DNA of 31,079 nucleotides from a virus, in the IMG/VR virus record IMGVR_UViG_3300010885_027906, positions 1 to 31,079 of that record; one strand, 5' to 3'. The notes beneath the pieces are model-generated. The model was not told the origin of the DNA. It saw only the letters and a list, made by a program, of their open reading frames with translations, and did no database searches. A program made the position numbers and the translations under genes. Below, in pieces: positions 24,608-30,142 of the stretch; the stretch's first letter is position 1, and every line of letters starts with the position of its first letter.

Positions 24608-24649
24608 TAGGATATAAAAACTTTTTTACTTTCCAATATATTTATTGAA

Positions 24650-25036
24650 ATGGAAAAGATATGTAGAACATGCAATTTAGAATTACCAATAGACAATTTT
24701 TATAGAAATACAACATATAGAGATGGAAGATATAGTGATTGTATTTCCTGTTATTCAATTAAAAGAAAAATATATTTATCAAATCAACCTACCAAAGAAA
24801 AGAAAAAATCATTACTTGAATCATCATTTCTTCAATTAAGAGGAGTTAATGCTGATGATTATATAACAATGTATCAATTCTTACATTCAATGGGATATAA
24901 TTTACAAGAAGATATACATCAACAATTTATAGATAGACACGGAATTAAAACTTATAAGCAAAGAAAAAAAAGGGAACTCAACAAATATTTCATTGATGGT
25001 TCCCTTAATCCAGAATATGGAAGGTTTAATAATTGA
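24650..25036 (+). CDS. Zinc-ribbon protein, HNH-associated type; only plus-strand gene (128 aa)
   Basis: The N terminus MEKICRTCNLELPIDNFYRN followed by GRYSDCISCYSIKRK is a C-x2-C ... C-x2-C zinc ribbon of the kind found at the start of phage HNH endonucleases. The rest (LESSFLQLRGVNADDYITMY, QFIDRHGIKTYKQRKKRELN) has no HNH His/Asn pattern. It may be a degenerate or N-terminal-only relative of those nucleases, or a DNA-binding regulator. It is divergent from the initiator operon and convergent with the 94-residue gene (stops 2 bp apart). A TATATTTA box (24637-24644) only 5 nt before the ATG would, if it is a -7 element, give a nearly leaderless message. Confidence 0.72.
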   Translation: MEKICRTCNLELPIDNFYRNTTYRDGRYSDCISCYSIKRKIYLSNQPTKEKKKSLLESSFLQLRGVNADDYITMYQFLHSMGYNLQEDIHQQFIDRHGIKTYKQRKKRELNKYFIDGSLNPEYGRFNN

Positions 25037-25038
25037 AA

Positions 25039-25323
25039 TTATAAAACAGCAATACCAAAACACTTCTTACCAACCAAAAATTGTTTTATACCCTGTTTAT
25101 CTCCTTGTCCTTGAACGATCTGTGTTATAGTTGGGGAAATATACAAATCAATCCAAACATTCAATGGCGGGGTTGTAAATCCGTTTTTAGTGGTATCATA
25201 AAATAATGAAGCAATATCAATATTTTTGGAAATCATCTCACCATAAAATAATGGTTCCCAAATAACATATTCTTCATTACCATCTGGAAACTCAATCTTG
25301 CATACAATTTTATATTCAATCAT
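25039..25323 (-). CDS. Unknown small protein (94 aa)
   Basis: I chose ATG 25323 (MIEYKIVCKIEFPDGNEEYV), which overlaps the HNH gene stop as ATGA, in place of a start 21 bp upstream. The sequence continues IWEPLFYGEMISKNIDIASL, a Pro/Thr-rich stretch (NGFTTPPLNVWIDLYISPTI) and QFLVGKKCFGIAVL. Beta-rich by appearance. No family recognised. Last gene of the short early operon before the convergent plus-strand gene. Confidence 0.6.
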   Translation of the reverse strand: MIEYKIVCKIEFPDGNEEYVIWEPLFYGEMISKNIDIASLFYDTTKNGFTTPPLNVWIDLYISPTITQIVQGQGDKQGIKQFLVGKKCFGIAVL

Positions 25324-25859
25324 TTTTTTACATATTTTTTCCAACTACCTCTATTAAATATTGTGGAGATATAATTTAATGGAATACCATATTTTTTCAT
25401 AACATCCCAAGATGAGTATGATGGTTCAAGTAAATCACTTAAACCCAATTCAATTCTATTTTGATTAAAAACCTTATTCTCCATTCCCAATTGAATATGA
25501 CCCTTAATTTCAGGAGTTAATTTATATTTGTTTTGATTTCTTGGTATAGCATTTCTATTTTCATAATTTTTTTTCATTGAGATACATTCAAGATTTTCTA
25601 ATCTATCATCATTACCTTTTTGATTTATATGTTCAACAGTTTGCTTACAAGCACATTTATTAAATGATTGCCATATAAGCCTTCCAACTCTTTTTGTATG
25701 AACTTTTCCATTCCAAATTGTAACCATTCTATATTCATTGCCTTCATTCCTAATAGCCAATACTTTTTCTGTCTTGCTATTTCTAACATTACCAAGATTA
25801 GATACCTCATATCTATCTTCAAACTCCCACATCTCAACCCATTTTTCTTCGTTATTCAT
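25320..25859 (-). CDS. NUMOD4-HNH homing-type endonuclease (179 aa)
   Basis: The N terminus has a NUMOD4 motif (WVEMWEFEDRYEVSNLGNVR). The centre has an HNH core: NKCACKQTVEHINQKGNDD, then RLENLECISMKKNYENRN, with His and Asn in the positions of 'vdHiNgnk.dNr.eNLe'. The C terminus (GLSDLLEPSYSSWDVMKKYG, IPLNYISTIFNRGSWKKYVK) looks like an extra DNA-recognition helix. Such free-standing enzymes cut intronless alleles and spread with phage DNA. ATG 25859 is preferred over 25865, and both overlap the preceding gene. No intron or split gene is evident beside it. Confidence 0.85.
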   Translation of the reverse strand: MNNEEKWVEMWEFEDRYEVSNLGNVRNSKTEKVLAIRNEGNEYRMVTIWNGKVHTKRVGRLIWQSFNKCACKQTVEHINQKGNDDRLENLECISMKKNYENRNAIPRNQNKYKLTPEIKGHIQLGMENKVFNQNRIELGLSDLLEPSYSSWDVMKKYGIPLNYISTIFNRGSWKKYVKK

Positions 25860-26070
25860 TTTCATTAAAGATTTGTGCTAAATGTTTATCAATCGCGTCT
25901 AATCTATCCCCGATTTCTTTGCTATAACCATTCATACAATAATCAACCAATACATTGGTAATTGCTGCCATTTCTTTTAATTTGAATGGTCTGTTTAATT
26001 GTTCAGAATACTGTTGTGTAAACTTTAACATGCTTTGTGATACTATCACTTTTTGATTGTCTTGTGCCAT
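25852..26070 (-). CDS. Unknown small early protein (72 aa)
   Basis: Starts MAQDNQKVIVSQSMLKFTQQ and continues YSEQLNRPFKLKEMAAITNV, LVDYCMNGYSKEIGDRLDAI, ending HLAQIFNENE. Entirely helical by composition. The first part resembles short phage transcription-modulator or coiled-coil proteins, but no motif is decisive. Second gene after promoter P1, so it is probably made early in infection, where host-takeover proteins are common. Confidence 0.65.
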   Translation of the reverse strand: MAQDNQKVIVSQSMLKFTQQYSEQLNRPFKLKEMAAITNVLVDYCMNGYSKEIGDRLDAIDKHLAQIFNENE

Positions 26071-26081
26071 TTTGTTTTATT

Positions 26082-26261
26082 TTAATAGTTGTTTAATTGT
26101 TCAATTTCAAGGTAAGTTAATCCACATGATGATATTCTATTATCCCAATCATTTTGAATCATATCACAGATGATTTGGTCTTTAGATTTATCTGTAAGAA
26201 TATCTTTAATATCCCATTCTGTAATTTCTGTTGTGCTTCCACTAATTTTTAAGTTTGCCAT
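26082..26261 (-). CDS. First early gene, unknown (59 aa)
   Basis: Start ATG 26261, reading MANLKISGSTTEITEWDIKD and ending CGLTYLEIEQLNNY with TAA at 26082. It lies 16 bp downstream of the -7 box of P1 and 12 bp upstream of the next gene. The amino-acid make-up is protein-like (regular acidic residues, DWDN). It contains ITEWDIKDILTDKSKDQIIC, plausibly one helix. As the first gene of the early operon it is a candidate host-takeover factor; that is inference from position. Confidence 0.68.
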   Translation of the reverse strand: MANLKISGSTTEITEWDIKDILTDKSKDQIICDMIQNDWDNRISSCGLTYLEIEQLNNY

Positions 26262-26276
26262 TTTGTTTGTTTTATA

Positions 26277-26306
26277 TAAATATACTCAAACCCTACAAAA
26301 AGTCAA
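26277..26306 (-). promoter_or_regulatory. Promoter P1 for the early operon
   Basis: On the minus strand TTG (26306-26304), a 19-bp spacer and TATATTTA (26284-26277). It matches the Bacteroidetes -33/-7 layout with one -7 mismatch and shares TTGA, CTTTTTGT, TTTGAG and TATATTTATA with P2. It lies between the late terminator and the first early ATG, the expected place. The transcript start would fall a few bases before ATG 26261. Confidence 0.68.
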
Positions 26307-26329
26307 GAACTACATAAATATATTTTGCA

Positions 26330-26358
26330 AAAAAATCCCCATCTTTTTAGGGATGGGG
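26330..26358 (-). terminator. Rho-independent terminator ending the late operon
   Basis: Stem CCCCATC (26337-26343) with GATGGGG (26352-26358), 8-nt loop, and on the minus strand a T-rich run (GGGGATTTTTTTG) straight after the stem. It lies 110 bp past the adhesin stop and just upstream of P1, separating late read-through from early transcription. Confidence 0.88.
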
Positions 26359-26361
26359 GAA

Positions 26362-26377
26362 TTGTGAACGATCACAA
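26362..26377. promoter_or_regulatory. Operator-like dyad between late terminator and adhesin gene
   Basis: Perfect 6-bp arms TTGTGA (26362-26367) and TCACAA (26372-26377) around ACGA. It lies about 55 bp upstream of the -33 of P1. A dimeric regulator could bind here, but no repressor gene is recognised in the genome. Confidence 0.4.
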
Positions 26378-26379
26378 AT

Positions 26380-26431
26380 AAGATAAGGGTTTAACAAAAT
26401 GGGAGCATATAAATAATAAGTCCCCTATCTT
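26380..26431. repeat. Inverted repeat in the late/early intergenic gap
   Basis: AAGATAAGGG (26380-26389) and CCCCTATCTT (26422-26431) are inverted with 9 of 10 matches and 32 nt between. With the dyad and terminator it accounts for most of the 207-bp gap (26262-26468); no gene was seen in this gap. The AAGATAGGGG core resembles sequence before the initiator gene (AAAGACAGGGG near 24482-24492). Confidence 0.45.
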
Positions 26432-26468
26432 TAATATAATTATAGAGTATCCTGGTAAAAATTAAATA

Positions 26469-27965
26469 TTATGGACAAACTCCACCATCAGTTATAACCC
26501 AATTATAAGCTCCTGTTAATATCGCTCTATTAGCAGTTGCTAAAGAATTATAACATACATCAGCATCAAATACATTGTATTGTTGTAATGTTGGTAATGT
26601 ACTCCATCCAATATACATATTATCCAAGTTTATTGAACTAAGTGATGTTGCATTTATAAACATTCCACTCATATTTGCAACATTAGATACATCCCATCCA
26701 CCAATATTTTGATTAAATGATGATGAATTATAAAACATATATTGCATATCAGTTACATTAGATACATTCCAATTAGAAATATTTTGATTAAAATATATTG
26801 AATCAGAAAACATATTATTTGTAGATGTTACATTGGACATGTCCCATTCATTTAATCTATTAACTGTTAATATAGTAGTATTTTGAAATAATGATTGACC
26901 ACCAGTTCCACTTATTAATGGAAGATCTGTAACTGCATCAAGTGTTAAATTAATACAATCAGCAAAAGCACCATCAACATTCAATAAAAGACCTGTTCCC
27001 CATTGAGTAACACTTATTATTTTATTATGATAAGATACAGGATAACTATCAAATTCATAAAAAGAAAATCCATTAATTGTTCCTGATATTGTAATTGTAT
27101 AATCTCCAGCAACTTCATAAGTGTGAGATATATTTGCAAATGTATTTGCTGAAACATTCCCATCACCCCAATCTATTGTTCCACTATAAGTTCCAGCTGG
27201 ATCATAAGGTAATCTTACTATTTCATTACTTCCTGTTGTTCTCCATACACTAATAAATGGTGTCGCTGCTGCTGATGTTGCAGATGGAGTTGGTGTAGGA
27301 GTTACATTTGGTGTTCCTGTTGGCGTTGATGTGTTAGTTGATGTAGGTGTAGGAGTAACAACTGATAATGTTTTAGTTGGTGTAGGTGTTGGTGTTTTGG
27401 TTGATGTAGGTGTAGGCGTAACAACTGATGATGTTTTAGTTGGTGTAGGTGTTTTAGTTGGTGTAGGTGTTTTAGTTGGTGTAGGTGTTTTGGTTGATGT
27501 AGGTGTATGTGTTGCTGTAACAGAAGGTGTTGGTGTATGTGATGCCGTAACAGAAGGTGTTGGCGTGTGTGATGGAGTTATTGATGGTGTAGGTGTATTA
27601 CTTGGAGTTGGTGCCGGAGCATTCACATTATTTACAACAAAACTCAATACATCAGAATTACTAACAATAGGAGTTTCCAAAACATTTATTCCTGAACCAC
27701 AATCAGTAAGACTATAAAGAACACCATTAACATAATATTCAATTTGAGCATCTCCCCATAAAAGATTTAGATATATTAAACCTGTTGTATTTCCAAAAAA
27801 AGAAAAATAATTATTTGTTATTAAGTCATTAGTACCAGATATTGTATTTCCACTTAATAATGGAAATGAACCAGAATTAACTTGAAACATACTGCTTCCA
27901 TATGGATAAGATCCAATTTCAGTTATTTCTGTTTGAGATGTATTTGATTTAATTGAAAAACTCAT
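26469..27965 (-). CDS. PKD/BspA-repeat surface adhesin on a Thr/Pro stalk (498 aa)
   Basis: Residues 1-115 are an N-terminal beta domain ([20 protein letters not shown]). About 116-230 is a Thr/Pro/Lys linker ([30 protein letters not shown]). Around 235-300 is a PKD-like domain ([34 protein letters not shown]). About 350-480 holds BspA/DUF285 repeats of some 25 residues: [60 protein letters not shown]. BspA repeats mediate surface binding in bacteria and appear in viral fibres. No signal peptide is seen, so a virion fibre is more likely than an exported lipoprotein. Last gene before the late terminator, which is typical for host-range genes. Confidence 0.85.
   Translation of the reverse strand: MSFSIKSNTSQTEITEIGSYPYGSSMFQVNSGSFPLLSGNTISGTNDLITNNYFSFFGNTTGLIYLNLLWGDAQIEYYVNGVLYSLTDCGSGINVLETPIVSNSDVLSFVVNNVNAPAPTPSNTPTPSITPSHTPTPSVTASHTPTPSVTATHTPTSTKTPTPTKTPTPTKTPTPTKTSSVVTPTPTSTKTPTPTPTKTLSVVTPTPTSTNTSTPTGTPNVTPTPTPSATSAAATPFISVWRTTGSNEIVRLPYDPAGTYSGTIDWGDGNVSANTFANISHTYEVAGDYTITISGTINGFSFYEFDSYPVSYHNKIISVTQWGTGLLLNVDGAFADCINLTLDAVTDLPLISGTGGQSLFQNTTILTVNRLNEWDMSNVTSTNNMFSDSIYFNQNISNWNVSNVTDMQYMFYNSSSFNQNIGGWDVSNVANMSGMFINATSLSSINLDNMYIGWSTLPTLQQYNVFDADVCYNSLATANRAILTGAYNWVITDGGVCP
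27282..27616 (-). repeat. Thr/Pro-coding minisatellite in the PKD/BspA adhesin gene
   Basis: About 330 bp coding [14 protein letters not shown] and [12 protein letters not shown] repeats. It is richer in Lys and His than the other tracts, so it has diverged from, or was acquired separately from, the TPTNT type. Confidence 0.86.
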
Positions 27966-27988
27966 TTTAATATATTTTTATAATGTTA

Positions 27989-29242
27989 TTATTTTTGTAA
28001 AGATTCTATTTTTCTTTCTGCCCACTTCAAGGCTGCTTCACCACCCCAACTATCATACATTAACTTACCACATCCTTCATCATAAGATTTAGATGATGTT
28101 AAATCAGACTTATGTCTTGATAAATAAGAATACATTCTTTTAACTGTATCAATGGAAATATTTTCACCCTTTGCTAATTGAGATGCCCTTGTTTTACCAA
28201 CAGCAGTTCCACAAGAACCCCATCCGTTTTTTTCAGCATAATCAACTGCTCTTTTTGCAGCATTCTTAACTCCTTCAGGATAATCAGATATTGTATCTGC
28301 AAAATCATCTTCACTCATTTTAATTGGAACACAATTTGGTGATCCATCATCTTTTAATCCTATAGCCTCATAACCTTCCCAACAAGCATCTTCCAAACCA
28401 AAATCCATTACTGGTTCAACCAATAGATTATCACTCATTTCTTCATCAACATAACTTTTAATTGTTTCAATATGACCATCCATATATTTTACATCATGAA
28501 CCATACCTACTTGTTTATCAATTACATTCATCAAATCATAAAAATCACTAACCAATAAAGTAGCTTGTTTTAATTGTTCTTCTGAAGCACTACCATCTTC
28601 TTTTACATCGGCTTCTATCTCAAAAACATTATCGGCAATAACCGCAGCATTTCTAATCATTCTTGACGCACTCTCATCAGGTTTCATACTAATAAGATGA
28701 TTAAAGGTAGCAACAGCACCAGGACAGATATAAAAATATTTGGTATCATATCCCAATACATTTATATTCATATCATCTGCCATAACTTGAGGATTAGTTC
28801 CACCTGTTGGTTGAACAACAACTTTACTCGCACAATGTGCATACGCTTCTTTATAATCAAACCCTTTAGATTTCTCACGAGCAATACATTCACCAAGTGC
28901 TGTATCTTTTGGAACATCAGCAAACTCTTCCAACTTACTCCAATAAGAATAATATTCATTAAATGAACTCAAACAAAATCCCATTCTTTCCTTTAATGAC
29001 TTGAATTGAGATCTCATTCTTGAATTATTGGAACATCTTGATAAATAAGAGCCTCTGTTTTCACTTTTTCTTGGTTGGAGAATAAATAAATCTTCTTTTT
29101 TCATAGTCATTTCTTGTTTGTCTGAATAGGATTTACATACAGCATATCTTTGAGTTTGGTCAGGATATTCATTTTGGATTTCACCCAAACATCTTGAGAT
29201 AAAATCTTTTTCTGATTCTCCTTTTTTTCTTGGTTCTGGCAT
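27989..29242 (-). CDS. Mosaic phage protein with three head-associated motif types (417 aa)
   Basis: Residues 1-45 carry GESEKDFISRCLGEIQNEYP followed by DQTQRYAVCKSY, a small motif frequent at the ends of phage head proteins. Degenerate versions follow near 60-95 (RGSYLSRC, RMGFCLSSF) and 113-140 (ALGECIAREKSKGFDYKEAY). The centre (about 155-275: MNINVLGYDTKYFYICPGAV, then VGMVHDVKYMDGHIETIKS) is unknown to me. The C-terminal domain (about 330-417: AEKNGWGSCGTAVGKTRASQ, TVKRMYSYLSRHK, GCGKLMYDSWGGEAALKWAE) also recurs fused to phage portals or proteases. Here all three stand alone in one gene between the membrane protein and the adhesin. Some 10 Cys may bind metal. A structural or ejected protein is inferred; no lysis enzyme motif is visible. 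Confidence 0.62.
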   Translation of the reverse strand: MPEPRKKGESEKDFISRCLGEIQNEYPDQTQRYAVCKSYSDKQEMTMKKEDLFILQPRKSENRGSYLSRCSNNSRMRSQFKSLKERMGFCLSSFNEYYSYWSKLEEFADVPKDTALGECIAREKSKGFDYKEAYAHCASKVVVQPTGGTNPQVMADDMNINVLGYDTKYFYICPGAVATFNHLISMKPDESASRMIRNAAVIADNVFEIEADVKEDGSASEEQLKQATLLVSDFYDLMNVIDKQVGMVHDVKYMDGHIETIKSYVDEEMSDNLLVEPVMDFGLEDACWEGYEAIGLKDDGSPNCVPIKMSEDDFADTISDYPEGVKNAAKRAVDYAEKNGWGSCGTAVGKTRASQLAKGENISIDTVKRMYSYLSRHKSDLTSSKSYDEGCGKLMYDSWGGEAALKWAERKIESLQK

Positions 29243-29244
29243 AC

Positions 29245-29508
29245 TTAAATTCCTTTTCCGTATTGTTTTAATTTAATATTTTCTTCGTGTAATATATCAA
29301 TCTTTTTTTCCAACTCTTGGATTTTTACATTAAGGTTTTCAATTTCCTTCTGTAAATCACCAATAATCTCACGATAAATATCTATAGAAACTTGAAGGTT
29401 CTTTAATATAAGATTATCTGTATCAGCATCATTTTTTCTTTTACCAAAAACCCAAGCAATAATAAAAGTAAGAGTGTTTGTTATAAATAATATAATAGTT
29501 TCGTTCAT
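29245..29508 (-). CDS. Membrane-anchored coiled-coil protein, possible holin or spanin (87 aa)
   Basis: The start is ATG 29508 (MNETIILFITNTLTFIIAWV); the longer frame to 29565 overlaps the connector gene and lacks the A/T leader. One N-terminal transmembrane helix (residues about 4-21) is followed by a basic GKRK and a long coiled coil (DLQKEIENLNVKIQELEKKI). This N-in, one-helix plus coiled-coil design fits a spanin, a small holin or a membrane anchor of an ejection complex. Holins usually have less coiled coil. No endolysin was recognised beside it. The gene begins 10 bp after the connector stop and ends 2 bp before the mosaic gene. Confidence 0.62.
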   Translation of the reverse strand: MNETIILFITNTLTFIIAWVFGKRKNDADTDNLILKNLQVSIDIYREIIGDLQKEIENLNVKIQELEKKIDILHEENIKLKQYGKGI

Positions 29509-29518
29509 AATTTTTGTT

Positions 29519-30142
29519 TTAACAATTTCCTCCCTGGCATAAATAAGGGTAAGTTGGGTCAGCATAACTTCTTAATCCATATCTCTTTAACATATTCCAA
29601 GGCGAAGTATCACCCATACCATTTTGCATTTGAACTCCACTAAAATAGTTCTTACCCAAATGAGGAAATAACCCTTGATTAGATGTTGTCTGAAATACCA
29701 AAGGATATAAATTGGAATTAAAAATTACCTCTTCAATCATTCTGCGTTCAAAGAACTGGCTTCTATCATCTGCTCTTGTTTGCATATATTCCATCTCCTT
29801 AATTGTAACAGTATTTTCAGCACCAGTTACAATACCATTATTTTTAATTCTCATAAAAATACTTGGAAGACATTCAGCATAAGCAGCCCATATTAACATA
29901 GGTTGAGCGAAATAATTTAGGAAGTTCTCATTTGTTTCTGTTAATGTATTACCTGATACTTCATACAATAAAGTCTTATAATATCTGGCACCCAAAATAT
30001 ATTCCATTTTTGTCTGTTGAACAACAGAAATAAAAGGTAATAACACCGAACTTGTTACATTCGGGTCAATATCTGTAAAGTTTTTAAGTTTTGTCTCACT
30101 TACAAGTAAGACATTTTGTGGAACTATACCTGGACTACTCAT
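29519..30142 (-). CDS. Head-tail connector protein, DUF6712-like (207 aa)
   Basis: Helical protein with LVSETKLKNFTDIDPNVTSS, LLPFISVVQQTKMEYILGAR, NFLNYFAQPMLIWAAYAECL and GIVTGAENTVTIKEMEYMQT, then RADDRSQFFERRMIEEVIFN. 'lvset.lk.ft.id.nv....l.p.i...q......lG...y' followed by a helix hairpin and 'knk.Gi........' is the DUF6712/connector-type layout common in Bacteroidetes phages: the ring that docks the tail beneath the portal. Two Cys close the C terminus (YLCQGGNC). Its ATG overlaps the portal stop by 8 bp, which supports the assignment. Confidence 0.78.
   Translation of the reverse strand: MSSPGIVPQNVLLVSETKLKNFTDIDPNVTSSVLLPFISVVQQTKMEYILGARYYKTLLYEVSGNTLTETNENFLNYFAQPMLIWAAYAECLPSIFMRIKNNGIVTGAENTVTIKEMEYMQTRADDRSQFFERRMIEEVIFNSNLYPLVFQTTSNQGLFPHLGKNYFSGVQMQNGMGDTSPWNMLKRYGLRSYADPTYPYLCQGGNC

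Noticed and set aside
26362-26377. CRP-type binding site
   Set aside because: TGTGA and TCACA are separated by 4 nt, not the 6 of the CRP consensus; kept only as a generic dyad.
24466-26468. tRNA genes in the non-coding gaps
   Set aside because: No cloverleaf or T-loop GTTCRA-type sequence could be traced in these gaps or elsewhere by eye.
27331-27717. Plus-strand ORF rich in Val/Gly (VGVGV repeats)
   Set aside because: It is the antisense of the Thr/Pro minisatellite; the repetitive VGVGV pattern comes from the GGTGTT units. No start context.
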